DNA of 64,000 nt from Legionellaceae bacterium (GCA_020831865.1 JAFIFT010000004.1:1-64000); one strand, 5' to 3'; shown: positions 39,833 through 48,800, numbered from the stretch's first letter. Translations and numbers: made by a program. The notes: generated by a model not told the origin, from the letters alone.

Positions 39833-41352
39833 ACTCTGCTGACAGACATCTCTATATTTTAATCTTATCCTTGTTTTTGATCGGTGCGGCCACGTTTTCC
39901 TATCGCCACTGGGTATTGAATGTGCCCCTGACCGATACCGAAACCGTCAATAGCTGGACGGTCGAAGCCACCCTGCGCTTTACCGCCGATGCCAGGAAAC
40001 CCATCAAAGCCCATTTTTTCATCCCCTATATGCCACCGGGCTTTGCGATTATTGATGAGTATTTTGTCTCCCATAATTATGGCGTCACCACCAATTTGGT
40101 GGGTGAAAACCGCCAAACCGTCTGGTCCCAGCGTCGTGCCAGCGGTGCCCAATCGTTATATTATCGCGCTATTTTTCGAGAAACCGAGCACCGAGAATCT
40201 GCTCTGGGCAAACCGGCCGCCATCAAAGCCGCACCATTGACCGAAACCCAGCAGCCGGCGGTCGACAGCATTCTCCAGGAAGTACGGCAGTCTTCTGCTG
40301 ACATCCAAACTTTCGCGCAAGCGGCGATCACTCTCCTCAATAAACGTGGCGATAATGCCAAACTGCTGGTGGATGGCCATTTCTCCCACGAAAATATTAT
40401 CAAATCAGCAATTCTGGTCCTCAATAAAGCCAAAATTGCCGCCATGGCGGTGAAAGGCATCCAATTAAGCGGCCCAAGCGCTACCAATGAATTCAAATCC
40501 TTCCTCGCCGTCTACAATGGCACGAACTGGATTTTTATTAATCCGGAAACCGCCAGTGCGGGTTTGCCCAAACGCTTTCTCCTGTGGCAGTATGGCGAGG
40601 AGCCCACCTTTAATGTCAGCGGTGGCAAGAAGCCCTCCTTTGGCATCAGCGTGTCGGCAACACCGGTGAATGCGCTGGCGTTAGCCAAGGAGCGAGGCGA
40701 ACGTGCCAACTCGCAATTATTGCGCTTTTCCATGCTGCAGCTGCCCGTGAATGTGCAGGAAACCTATAAGATTCTTCTAACGGTGCCCATTGGCGCCTTT
40801 ATTATCCTCCTGTTACGCAATTTTATCGGCCTGAAAACCTTTGGTACCTTTATGCCGGTGCTGATCGCCCTGGCCTTTCGCGAAACCAACGTCAGTTTTG
40901 GTGTTTTTCTTTTCACCATTATTGTCTCCTTTGGCCTGATTGTGCGCTTTTATCTCGATCATTTGCACTTGTTGCTGGTACCACGACTGGCAGCCATTTT
41001 AACGGTGGTGATCCTCGTCATGATTTTCCTGAGCATCCTCACCCAGAATCTTGGTATCGATACCGGCTTGTCGGTCGCCTTGTTCCCGATGGTCATTTTA
41101 ACCATGACCATTGAGCGCATGTGTATTACCTGGGATGAGCGCGGTGCCACGGAGGCCATTCAATGTGGCATTGGCAGCCTCATCGCCGCCATCATTGCCT
41201 TTTCGGTGATGAATCAACGGCCCTTGCAGTATTTGCTTTTTGCCTTTCCCGAAATCCTGTTCATGTTGCTGGCGATTATTTTACTGTTTGGTCAATACCG
41301 CGGCTACCGTTTGTTCGAGTTGATGCGCTTTAAAGCCCTGGCGGGAGATTAG
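39829..41352 (+). CDS. Inactive-transglutaminase domain fused to seven-helix membrane domain
   Basis: 507-residue inner-membrane protein. There is one N-terminal anchor (about 8-28), a periplasmic region (about 30-310) resembling the transglutaminase-like domain that has lost its catalytic residues in this family, and then seven membrane helices (about 315-500), starting with TYKILLTVPIGAFIILLLRNFIGLKTFGTFMPVLIALAF. This matches the 7TM-transglutaminase pair of families known from ATP-grasp peptide-ligase clusters. It probably couples the upstream protease-like protein in the periplasm to the cytoplasmic ligase downstream. It overlaps the upstream gene by 4 bp. Confidence 0.8.
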   Translation: MNSADRHLYILILSLFLIGAATFSYRHWVLNVPLTDTETVNSWTVEATLRFTADARKPIKAHFFIPYMPPGFAIIDEYFVSHNYGVTTNLVGENRQTVWSQRRASGAQSLYYRAIFRETEHRESALGKPAAIKAAPLTETQQPAVDSILQEVRQSSADIQTFAQAAITLLNKRGDNAKLLVDGHFSHENIIKSAILVLNKAKIAAMAVKGIQLSGPSATNEFKSFLAVYNGTNWIFINPETASAGLPKRFLLWQYGEEPTFNVSGGKKPSFGISVSATPVNALALAKERGERANSQLLRFSMLQLPVNVQETYKILLTVPIGAFIILLLRNFIGLKTFGTFMPVLIALAFRETNVSFGVFLFTIIVSFGLIVRFYLDHLHLLLVPRLAAILTVVILVMIFLSILTQNLGIDTGLSVALFPMVILTMTIERMCITWDERGATEAIQCGIGSLIAAIIAFSVMNQRPLQYLLFAFPEILFMLLAIILLFGQYRGYRLFELMRFKALAGD

Positions 41353-41353
41353 G

Positions 41354-42307
41354 ATGCTGGGTTTATATCGTCGCCTGAAAGAAAAAGGGGTGCTCAGTAT
41401 TAATCAACGCAATATCGATTTTGTGCTCCGCTATAATCCCCGCAAATTCTATCCGCTGGTCGATGACAAACTGCAAAGCAAACAACTGGCTATCCAAGCC
41501 AACATCGCTGTACCGCCTCTGTATACGATTATCAAAAATGAACATCAAATCAAGCAACTTGCCGATATTCTGGCCCCCTATACCGATTTTGTGATCAAGC
41601 CGGCACACGGTGCGGGGGGCGATGGCATCCTTGTCGTACAAGATCGCGTCATGGGTCGTTACCGACAAATTAACGGGCAGTTAACCACCCTGACAGAGCT
41701 ACAGTACCATCTGTCCCGCCTGCTGTCCGGAGCCTACAGTCTGGGTGGGCATGATGACTTTGCCATCGTGGAACATCGGGTGATTGTCGATCCGGTTTTT
41801 GCCGATGTCAGTTATGAAGGGGTTCCCGACGTACGGGTGATTACCCTGCTCGGTTATCCGGCCATTGCCATGCTGCGCTTGCCTACCCGTCAATCCGGCG
41901 GCAAGGCGAATCTGCATCAGGGGGCTATCGGCGTTGGCATCGATCTGGCCAGCGGTACCACCCTGGGAGGGGTGTTTCACAATGATCCCATTGACTTTCA
42001 CCCGGACACCCTCCATTCCATCGTCGGCCGCGCCATTCCGCATTGGCAAAAAATACTGCATATCGCGGCCAGCTGCTATGAGCTCACGGGACTGGGCTAT
42101 ATTGGTGTCGATATTGTCCTGGACAAGCAGCAGGGCCCCTTAATGCTGGAACTCAATGCCCGCCCCGGCCTGAATATCCAGATTGCCAATCGCGAAGGCA
42201 TCCTGGGGCGCTATCGAAAAATTGAAGCTCAGGCAACCTTGGAAGCTCTGAGCGCCGAAGAACGCATTCGCTTTAGTCAACAGCATTTTGCCGTCAACCG
42301 GGACTGA
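41354..42307 (+). CDS. RimK-related alpha-L-glutamate ligase-like ATP-grasp protein
   Basis: 317-residue ATP-grasp enzyme. It shows ATP-binding FVIKPAHGAGGDGILVV near residue 80, GAIGVGIDLASGTTLGG near 195, and metal-binding LMLELNARPGLNIQIANR near 265. It belongs to the family often named alpha-L-glutamate ligase-like protein, predicted to add amino acids to a carboxylate by way of an acyl phosphate. The start lies one base after the stop of the 7TM gene, so it is translated with it. What it ligates is not known. Confidence 0.85.
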   Translation: MLGLYRRLKEKGVLSINQRNIDFVLRYNPRKFYPLVDDKLQSKQLAIQANIAVPPLYTIIKNEHQIKQLADILAPYTDFVIKPAHGAGGDGILVVQDRVMGRYRQINGQLTTLTELQYHLSRLLSGAYSLGGHDDFAIVEHRVIVDPVFADVSYEGVPDVRVITLLGYPAIAMLRLPTRQSGGKANLHQGAIGVGIDLASGTTLGGVFHNDPIDFHPDTLHSIVGRAIPHWQKILHIAASCYELTGLGYIGVDIVLDKQQGPLMLELNARPGLNIQIANREGILGRYRKIEAQATLEALSAEERIRFSQQHFAVNRD

Positions 42308-42316
42308 CCAAGACCA

Positions 42317-43831
42317 TTACAACTTCGATAGGCGAGCACCATCTGAAGAATAGCCCTCGCGCTCTGCGTGTTTTTTTTGAGGGAAAAATTGGTAAGACTC
42401 AAAGGAAGGCAGCTGTTCAAGCGATAACTGTCCGCTTTGAATCAGACGCACATAGCTGCTATCGCTTTGCATACGGGCAATAAAGGACTCGGGCAGCGCC
42501 TTAAGTTGCGAGAGCGATACCTGTTTTCCCAGCATAAGCGTATGGATAGCGTCACTCAGCATATGCACGATTTGCCGTGATGGCAGTCTGAGTACCTCAT
42601 CAATGCTCATAACCTGCTGATGGAGTAAGGCTGTGATCTTATCGTCCTGCAAACGGCGATAATCCGCAGTACTTCGATAAGGCAAAAAATCCCAATTCAC
42701 CGTACCATTCAGGAAAAAATGGCGATAGATATTTTTGGCAAACAATAAGGTCAACGACTGCGGCAAAGATTTCGCTTGTGCAAAGCTTAAGAGCTCTCGC
42801 TGGATTAATTGCAGGGTCACGGGATGAACCAGGACTTCGCTCGCCTCATCCTCTATGCCTGCCAAATCATACAAGCGCAGCGTCCGGTTCTTAAATAAGG
42901 CAAAGTACAACGGCTGGGTGATCACCCTCTTTTGGGGCACGGTTAACGTTTTGGCCTCTGACAGGGAAAGGATATCATGGGCAATGAGACTTTTAATGGA
43001 AGGGTGGGTCAGATTTTGGTACTCACAAGTATTTATCACCTGTAACTCCGATAACGCTATTTTTTGTTGTGCCAGAAGCGACAGATAGGTTTTATCCACC
43101 AGAAAGGCTTGCATAAATGGAACGTGCTGTGCGGTTTCAAACAAGTCAGGCCCCATCGCTGGTACTTTTTGTTCTATGAGATAGAACACCGCTTGTTGAA
43201 GCGCCACTAATTCTGCCCTGATTTCAGCAGCGCGCTGCACCACTTCGGTAGAGGCGCGAAAGTCATGCAGGTGCAGGTCTTCATGGTAGGTCTTTCCATC
43301 GGGCAGGACAACGCGAATGTGGATGCTGGCCTCATGATTCCACTCATCAATACTCAAATCCGCCTCATATATTTTTTCCGGATCACAGACAAAAGCCTGA
43401 GGATGCGGGCTGCTGTAGCTTGGCGTATCACTCGCAAACGGAATAGTCTTGGCATCAGGGGCAATCAGGCGTTGCCCCAAAGTTTTGACAGACCATTCCA
43501 GCGTAATACCCGCTTTTGCCGCTGCCGCTTCCAGGCGCTCCCCGATGACGAACAAGATAAATTCCTGCACGCAGGCAAGCGATACCCTGTCCGCATTCAG
43601 CTGTTCCAAGCGAAACAGAAATTGCGTGGGCTGTTGTAAAATAGCGATCAATTGCCTGATGCCCTCGTCGATGGGCGGCTGCGCATCTGCATGAAGCGCA
43701 AGGGCCAGCTCCCGCAGTGTCTCTGTCAATTCAACCGGACTCGACGAAAAATCAAGCAAGTGCTCGATACTGGTGACAATGAATGCTTCCTGCGCAGGGG
43801 ATAATACAGTTTGGATAGCAATTTTAGGCAT
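42317..43831 (-). CDS. Unknown 504-residue protein with eight ~30-residue helical repeats
   Basis: No recognised family, no signal peptide, no membrane segment. From residue 249 to 480 there are about eight repeats spaced 29-31 residues, beginning near 249, 279, 308, 339, 368, 399, 429 and 460. Each follows the pattern x-x-L-hydrophobic-4x-hydrophobic-S/R-hydrophobic-x-x-hydrophobic-x-x-L, for example SLIAHDILSLSEAKTL and TLMLGKQVSLSQLKAL. An alpha-solenoid is likely. The C-terminal 20 residues are polar and charged (KKHAEREGYSSDGARLSKL), as in many Dot/Icm substrates. It converges on the ATP-grasp operon with 9 bp between. Confidence 0.6.
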   Translation of the reverse strand: MPKIAIQTVLSPAQEAFIVTSIEHLLDFSSSPVELTETLRELALALHADAQPPIDEGIRQLIAILQQPTQFLFRLEQLNADRVSLACVQEFILFVIGERLEAAAAKAGITLEWSVKTLGQRLIAPDAKTIPFASDTPSYSSPHPQAFVCDPEKIYEADLSIDEWNHEASIHIRVVLPDGKTYHEDLHLHDFRASTEVVQRAAEIRAELVALQQAVFYLIEQKVPAMGPDLFETAQHVPFMQAFLVDKTYLSLLAQQKIALSELQVINTCEYQNLTHPSIKSLIAHDILSLSEAKTLTVPQKRVITQPLYFALFKNRTLRLYDLAGIEDEASEVLVHPVTLQLIQRELLSFAQAKSLPQSLTLLFAKNIYRHFFLNGTVNWDFLPYRSTADYRRLQDDKITALLHQQVMSIDEVLRLPSRQIVHMLSDAIHTLMLGKQVSLSQLKALPESFIARMQSDSSYVRLIQSGQLSLEQLPSFESYQFFPQKKHAEREGYSSDGARLSKL

Positions 43832-43916
43832 GGTAATTTCCTTATTAATGGCAATGCATTGGTCAAACGTTCCGGAAGACTCCTGTCCTTGTGCTCTTTT
43901 CCTCCATCATTGGTCA

Positions 43917-43955
43917 CTGGACTTTGGCCATTTTTGTAAACAGGCCAAAGTCCAG
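43917..43955. mobile_element. MITE-like element B, internally deleted copy (39 bp)
   Basis: Perfect 13-bp inverted repeat CTGGACTTTGGCC (43917-43929) and GGCCAAAGTCCAG (43943-43955), with exact 5-bp direct repeats GGTCA on both sides (43912-43916, 43956-43960). The first 24 bases match the left end of the 103-bp copy at 53352-53454 with one mismatch, so this looks like a copy reduced to its two ends. As RNA it would be a strong hairpin. It lies in the 334-bp gap between the divergent repeat-protein gene and rep. Confidence 0.7.
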
Positions 43956-44165
43956 GGTCATGAATTACCAAAATATAGGATGACAGACAAACATGCAAAT
44001 CTTTAGGGAGCAACAGCGCTTTCCAGCCGGCTGATAAGGGCTATAAGGGTAAGCGGGCTCTTGCGTGATGCTGTCAGTACGCTATACTGCTGGCGCTACG
44101 ATGATACGTTGACCGACACCAAAACGGCCTGGTATTTTTGCTTTGTTCATCTGAGGTTTGTATCC

Positions 44166-46160
44166 ATGCTCAATCCGCAACAGGAAGCCGCTGTTCGTTA
44201 TATTGATGGTCCCTTACTGGTGCTGGCGGGAGCCGGCAGTGGTAAAACACGCGTTATCACCCAGAAAATAGCCTGGCTTATCGAGCAATGCGGTTATGCC
44301 GCACGCCATATTTGTGCGGTAACCTTTACCAATAAAGCGGCCGCTGAAATGCGGCAACGGATAGCACAAACCCTTGCTGCCACCGAGCGACGCGGCTTAA
44401 AGATTGCCACGTTTCATACCCTGGGCTTACAGATCATTCGCCGCCATCAGGCGGCATGCCAGCTCAAGGCCGGCTTTTCTATTTTTGACAGTACCGACTG
44501 TCTGCAACTGATCCGGCACTATTTGCCGACCGGCCATGCCAATGAACGCGAATTTCCGCTGCAGGTTCAGCAACAGATTTCACGCTGGAAAAATGAGTTA
44601 TTAAGCAGCGCACAGGTGAGTCAACTGATACCCCAGGACGAATGGGCCGAAGCGGCGCAAGGCATTTACCCCCGTTATCTGGCAGCCCTGGCAGCGTATA
44701 ACGCGGTAGATTTTGATGATCTGATTCGCTTGCCGGTTCAATTATTACGCGAGGATGCCACGGTCCGGGACTATTGGCAAAACCGGATTCGGCACTTACT
44801 GATTGACGAATACCAAGACTCCAATACCAGCCAGTATGAGCTGGTGAAAATGCTGACCGGCGTGCGCGCCAGTTTTACCGTGGTCGGTGATGATGATCAG
44901 TCCATTTATGCCTGGCGTGGTGCCCGCCCGGAAAATCTGGCACAGTTGCAAAAGGACTTCCCCCGCCTGAAAGTGATCAAGCTGGAGCAAAATTACCGCT
45001 CCACCAGCCGTATATTGCAGGCGGCCAACCAACTCATCAGCAATAACCCGCATTTATTCAGCAAAGCGCTCTGGAGTAAACTGGGGGTTGGTGAACCGCT
45101 GCGTGTGGTGGTCTGTCGTGATGAACAGGATGAGGCGGAACAGGTGGTTGCCGATCTCATCAGTCATAAATTAAAACACGGCCGCGCCTTTCATGAATAT
45201 GCCATTTTATACCGCGGCAATCATCAGTCCCGTGTGTTTGAAAAAGTATTACGCCACCATAGCGTACCCTACAGCATTAGCGGCGGCCAGTCCTGGTTTG
45301 CCCGATCCGAGATTAAAGATATATTCGCCTATTGCCGCTTGCTGGCGAATGAAGCCGATGACGCGGCATTTTTGCGCGCTATTAACAGCCCGCGGCGGGG
45401 CGTTGGGGAAACCAGTCTGGCTCAACTGGGCCATTATGCTCAGCAACGGGGATTAAGTCTGCTGCAAGCTGCCGACCATCTGGCCCTGAAGGAACGGATT
45501 ACGGACAAACCCTATGCGGCATTAGTGGCATTTAAACAGTGGTTAGGGCAAGTGAAGCAGAACCTGAAGGAAGGTTCCCTGCAGGAAGGCTTACGCCACA
45601 TGATCGAGGACAGTGGCTATGAAGCCAGCCTCTATGAGCAAAGCGACAATGCAACCAAAGCAGAACGGCGCATGAATCAGGTTTGGGAGCTCGTGGAATG
45701 GATCGGTCGCTTACAGGCCAAAGCGCCGCAATCGACACTGGGTGATATTGTCAATAAATTGATTTTAATTGATATTTTAGAGCAAAATGAAGAAGAATCG
45801 GATAATGTGCAACTGATGACTCTGCATGCCAGCAAAGGACTGGAGTTTCCTTTTGTCTATCTGGTCGGCATGGAGGAAGAGCTGTTACCGCATCGCAGTA
45901 GTATGGAGTCCGATGATATTGCCGAAGAGCGCCGTCTGGCCTACGTTGGTCTGACTCGGGCGCAAAAGGAATTATGCATGACTCTGGCGCGTCAAAGGCG
46001 GCGTGCCGGTGAACGTTACGATTGCCAACCCAGCCGTTTTCTGGAGGAGTTACCGGCAGACAGCCTGGAATGGTTTGGCAAAAACAGCCAGCGCTGCCCC
46101 GAAAAAGCCAAAGCAACGGCCACCGCCCATTTAGCCGGGCTCAAAGCCTTGTTACGCTAA
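44166..46160 (+). CDS. rep: ATP-dependent DNA helicase Rep
   Basis: Superfamily 1A 3'-5' helicase of 664 residues from the ATG at 44166 (MLNPQQEAAVRYIDGPLLV), which fits the usual Rep start. Motif I AGAGSGKT is near residue 25, motif Ia TFTNKAA near 55, motif II LLIDEYQDSN near 215, motif III GDDDQSIYAWRGA near 245, motif V MTLHASKGLEF near 555, and motif VI VGLTRA near 595. The FTNKAAAEM and RWKNELLSS patterns suit Rep rather than UvrD or PcrA. It removes proteins ahead of forks and supports PriC restart. The longer frame to 44061 lacks similarity. Confidence 0.93.
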   Translation: MLNPQQEAAVRYIDGPLLVLAGAGSGKTRVITQKIAWLIEQCGYAARHICAVTFTNKAAAEMRQRIAQTLAATERRGLKIATFHTLGLQIIRRHQAACQLKAGFSIFDSTDCLQLIRHYLPTGHANEREFPLQVQQQISRWKNELLSSAQVSQLIPQDEWAEAAQGIYPRYLAALAAYNAVDFDDLIRLPVQLLREDATVRDYWQNRIRHLLIDEYQDSNTSQYELVKMLTGVRASFTVVGDDDQSIYAWRGARPENLAQLQKDFPRLKVIKLEQNYRSTSRILQAANQLISNNPHLFSKALWSKLGVGEPLRVVVCRDEQDEAEQVVADLISHKLKHGRAFHEYAILYRGNHQSRVFEKVLRHHSVPYSISGGQSWFARSEIKDIFAYCRLLANEADDAAFLRAINSPRRGVGETSLAQLGHYAQQRGLSLLQAADHLALKERITDKPYAALVAFKQWLGQVKQNLKEGSLQEGLRHMIEDSGYEASLYEQSDNATKAERRMNQVWELVEWIGRLQAKAPQSTLGDIVNKLILIDILEQNEEESDNVQLMTLHASKGLEFPFVYLVGMEEELLPHRSSMESDDIAEERRLAYVGLTRAQKELCMTLARQRRRAGERYDCQPSRFLEELPADSLEWFGKNSQRCPEKAKATATAHLAGLKALLR

Positions 46161-46216
46161 GGGCGTGATAGCGCTCGGCAAAGGCCGGACAGGGATGCGC
46201 CGAGCACATAGCGGAC

Positions 46217-47056
46217 TCAAAGCAGCCTGTCGTCCAAAAGCTCCCCCTGATAGACAAAGGTAGCCGGCCCGCTCATCCGGATGTCCTGGCCTTCACCCGG
46301 CCAATGCACCCAGAGATCCCCCCCGGCCAGACTTACCTGAATACGCTCGGCCATACCATAAAACGCACGCCCCACCACGGCTGCGGCCACCGCACCACTG
46401 CCACAGGCCTGCGTCTCTCCACAACCACGCTCATACACCCGCAATTGGAGATGGGAAGTATCAATAATTTGCATAAAACCAGCGTTACACTGCTGGGGAA
46501 ACAACGGATGCTGGCTAATGTCACGACCGATCGTTGCAAGATCCAGTTCCACCAAACGTTCTGTAGGCAGAACAGCATGTGGATTCCCCACACTCAGCGC
46601 ATGCACCCGTAGCACTTGTCCATGCGCCAGAGTTAAGGCATAATCATCACAACGCTGCGCTGCCTCTAATGGAATGGCTTTGGGCTCGAACTCTGGCGGC
46701 GGCAGGATAACCGACACCTGCCCGTCCTGTTCGAGCTGCAGCTGCATTTCGGTGCTGGCTGTCGCCACCCGGAAGCATTTCTGCGCACTGAAGCCCTGCC
46801 AGGCAATAAAGCGAGCCAAACAGCGTGCCCCGTTACCACACTGCCCGACCTCTACACCATTGGCATTAAAAATACGATAGCGAAAATCAATATCAGGGCG
46901 GTCACTGGCTTCTAACAGCAGCAACTGATCAAAGCCCACCCCGATATCCCGTCGCGCCAGACGCTGTATCTGCTCAACGGAGAAATGCACACGCTGCCGG
47001 ATGGCATCCACTACCATAAAATCATTGCCCAGTCCGTGCATTTTACAGAATTTCAT
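46217..47056 (-). CDS. dapF: Diaminopimelate epimerase
   Basis: Converts LL-DAP to meso-DAP for lysine and murein synthesis. The 279-residue protein has the two catalytic cysteines in GQCGNGARCLARF (near 72-84) and ETQACGSGAVAAAVVG (near 218-230), and begins with the usual KMHGLGNDFMVVD. The ATG overlaps the last base of the lptM stop codon, giving a two-gene operon as in E. coli (yifL-dapF). Length is standard. Confidence 0.97.
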   Translation of the reverse strand: MKFCKMHGLGNDFMVVDAIRQRVHFSVEQIQRLARRDIGVGFDQLLLLEASDRPDIDFRYRIFNANGVEVGQCGNGARCLARFIAWQGFSAQKCFRVATASTEMQLQLEQDGQVSVILPPPEFEPKAIPLEAAQRCDDYALTLAHGQVLRVHALSVGNPHAVLPTERLVELDLATIGRDISQHPLFPQQCNAGFMQIIDTSHLQLRVYERGCGETQACGSGAVAAAVVGRAFYGMAERIQVSLAGGDLWVHWPGEGQDIRMSGPATFVYQGELLDDRLL

Positions 47057-47190
47057 TAGCGTTCCCCGCGTAGCGTTTTAGCCGGTTCTTTCGGTAAATA
47101 TAAGGGCCCCGGTTGGCCACACGCACTCAGGAGCATACTCAGCAGCAGACAGGCAACCAGCCGCTGCCCATGGTTGTTGTTTTTCATCAT
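47056..47190 (-). CDS. lptM: Small lipoprotein LptM (YifL family)
   Basis: 44-residue lipoprotein, too short for ordinary ORF calling. Translation on the minus strand gives a signal peptide LVACLLLSMLLSAC with lipobox LSAC (C24), followed by GQPGPLYLPKEPAKTLRGER. The C-G-Q-P-G-P-L-Y-L-P block is the family hallmark. In E. coli LptM (YifL) binds the LptDE translocon and aids LptD disulphide maturation, and yifL is next to dapF there too. Two ATGs in tandem (47190 and 47187) could start it. The TAA stop shares a base with the dapF ATG. Confidence 0.88.
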   Translation of the reverse strand: MMKNNNHGQRLVACLLLSMLLSACGQPGPLYLPKEPAKTLRGER

Positions 47191-47376
47191 ACAAGGCTTC
47201 TGTCATTGATTACATATCGCCACCACATCCGCTCAGGGCCCAGCCGGTTGGCCGTGTCGCACAAGAGGCGCAGTGGCACCCGAGATTCTCTCGCTAGTAT
47301 AGAACATCCTGTCCCAGCGTCAATGGGACTGCCGCACGATGGCTCATATCGACAGACAAGCGCCTTGTCACGAAAC

Positions 47377-47405
47377 TTGCCATCCCGCCTCGCATTGGCG
47401 ATAAT
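47377..47405 (+). promoter_or_regulatory. Candidate sigma-70 promoter for the esterase-ratA-rnfH genes
   Basis: TTGCCA (47377-47382) and GATAAT (47400-47405) with a 17-bp spacer, about 25 bp upstream of the TTG start at 47430. Confidence 0.45.
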
Positions 47406-47429
47406 AAAGCTTTCGTCTCGGAGACCATT

Positions 47430-48089
47430 TTGAAGCCTGTTATTAAAGAACCGTCGCATACGGCGCGCGCCAGTATTATCTGGATGCACGGACTGGGAGC
47501 TGATGCCTCCGATATGCAGGGTCTGGCCGCACAGATGGACTGGTCTGCCACAGCGGTGCGTCATATTTTTCTCAATGCGCCGCAGCGTTCGGTCACCATT
47601 AATCAGGGCATGCTCATGCCAGCCTGGTATGATATCACCGGCACCCAACTCACCGATCGCGAAGATGAAAACGGTATTATGGCGTCCGCTCAGACCATAT
47701 CCGCTCTGATTCACGACCAGATCCAACAGAGTATTGCCCCGGAAAATATTTATCTGGCCGGCTTTTCGCAGGGTGCGGCGATGGCTTTGTTTAGCGGATT
47801 ACGGGAGAAAAACGCCCTGGGCGGTATTATCGCCTTATCCGGTTATCTGCCACTGGCGGCAACCCTCAAGCCGCTGCAATGCCATAGTACCCCCATGTTC
47901 ATCGCTGCTGGCCGCTTTGATCCGGTGGTACTGCCACAATGGACACAGGCAAGTGAAAACTGGCTACGCCAGCAAGGCTATGAGCAGCTCAGCAGTTATC
48001 GCTATCCCATGGAACACAGCATCTGTCTAGAGGAAATCCGTGATTTACAGAATTGGTTTAACCCCTTGTTCAGCAGGAGCACCCGATGA
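47430..48089 (+). CDS. Carboxylesterase/lysophospholipase-like serine hydrolase (PF02230 type)
   Basis: 219-residue alpha/beta hydrolase. The nucleophile elbow GFSQGAAMAL is near residue 115 (AGFSQG), the acid is likely in AAGRFDPVVLP near 170, and the histidine in YPMEHSICLEEI near 200. This is the esterase/acyl-protein thioesterase-like family. The start is a TTG at 47430 with GGAG seven bases upstream; the HGLGADASDM oxyanion block follows soon after, so no upstream extension is needed. Its stop overlaps the ratA start (ATGA), suggesting a joint transcript. Confidence 0.88.
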   Translation: MKPVIKEPSHTARASIIWMHGLGADASDMQGLAAQMDWSATAVRHIFLNAPQRSVTINQGMLMPAWYDITGTQLTDREDENGIMASAQTISALIHDQIQQSIAPENIYLAGFSQGAAMALFSGLREKNALGGIIALSGYLPLAATLKPLQCHSTPMFIAAGRFDPVVLPQWTQASENWLRQQGYEQLSSYRYPMEHSICLEEIRDLQNWFNPLFSRSTR

Positions 48090-48526
48090 GTACCGTCGTG
48101 AAAAAAAACCGAGAGGTAGCCTACAGTTGTGCGCAGATGTACAACCTGGTCGATACGGTGGAGGAATACGAGCAATTTATCCCCTATTGCTCCGAAAGCA
48201 CCGTCCATCACCGTAATGACGATGAGGTACAGGCAACCCTGGTCATATCCGCTGCCGGGATCAGCAAATCCTTTACCACCCGCAATCACCTGCAACCCAA
48301 TAAAATGATTGAAATCCGCCTCGTTGACGGCCCCTTTCACCATTTGGAAGGCTTTTGGCGCTTTGATGAAACAGCGCAGGGCGGTTGCCTCATTTCCTTT
48401 GATTTGGAATTTGAATTTGCCGGCCGGATGTTCAGCATGCTGCTTGGCCCGCTGTTTGAACAAATTACCAATAAAATGGTAGATGCCTTTTGCGAACGGG
48501 CGGAAAGTCAGTATGGCAAAGGTTGA
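48086..48526 (+). CDS. ratA: RatA-like ribosome association/START-domain protein
   Basis: 146-residue member of the polyketide cyclase/START superfamily, RatA type. KNREVAYSCAQMYNLVDTVEEYEQFIPYCSES at the N-terminus and LVDGPFHHLEGFWRFDE in the middle are diagnostic. In E. coli RatA was described as blocking 70S assembly; eukaryotic relatives (Coq10) bind ubiquinone, and the true bacterial role is debated. It overlaps the upstream esterase by 4 bp and rnfH by 14 bp. The order ratA-rnfH-bamE is conserved in gammaproteobacteria, although bamE here is on the other strand. Confidence 0.93.
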   Translation: MSTVVKKNREVAYSCAQMYNLVDTVEEYEQFIPYCSESTVHHRNDDEVQATLVISAAGISKSFTTRNHLQPNKMIEIRLVDGPFHHLEGFWRFDETAQGGCLISFDLEFEFAGRMFSMLLGPLFEQITNKMVDAFCERAESQYGKG

Positions 48527-48785
48527 AGTGATTTATATCGCGGAGGATGGTACGCTCTTCCAGCGCCATCTTCCGTTTCAAGAAGGCAGCACAGTCGGAG
48601 AACTGGTCGCCGTCTCTGGTTTATATGAGCGCTACCCTGCCTGTCGCCACATGAGCCATGGCATCTTTGCCACAGCCGTTACCCGCGATACGCCAGTCAA
48701 GGCCGGCGATCGTATTGAAATCTACCGCCCCTTACAAGTCGACCCCATGAAAAAGCGCCGCTTGCGGGCAAAACAAAAACCGTAG
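48513..48785 (+). CDS. rnfH: RnfH-like ubiquitin-fold protein (UPF0125)
   Basis: 90-residue small protein with a beta-grasp fold, from the ATG at 48513 (MAKVEVIYIAEDG). The C-terminal DRIEIYRPLQVDPMKKRRLRAKQ is the family signature. Its function is not known; it is not the Rnf electron-transport subunit despite the name. It overlaps ratA by 14 bp and is the last gene of that transcript, convergent with bamE. Confidence 0.93.
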   Translation: MAKVEVIYIAEDGTLFQRHLPFQEGSTVGELVAVSGLYERYPACRHMSHGIFATAVTRDTPVKAGDRIEIYRPLQVDPMKKRRLRAKQKP

Positions 48786-48800
48786 CGGGCATGATACCCC

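Noticed and set aside
47187-47726. 179-codon minus-strand ORF overlapping the esterase gene
   Set aside because: It is the shadow of the esterase frame, which has catalytic motifs; the real gene on that strand is the short lptM.
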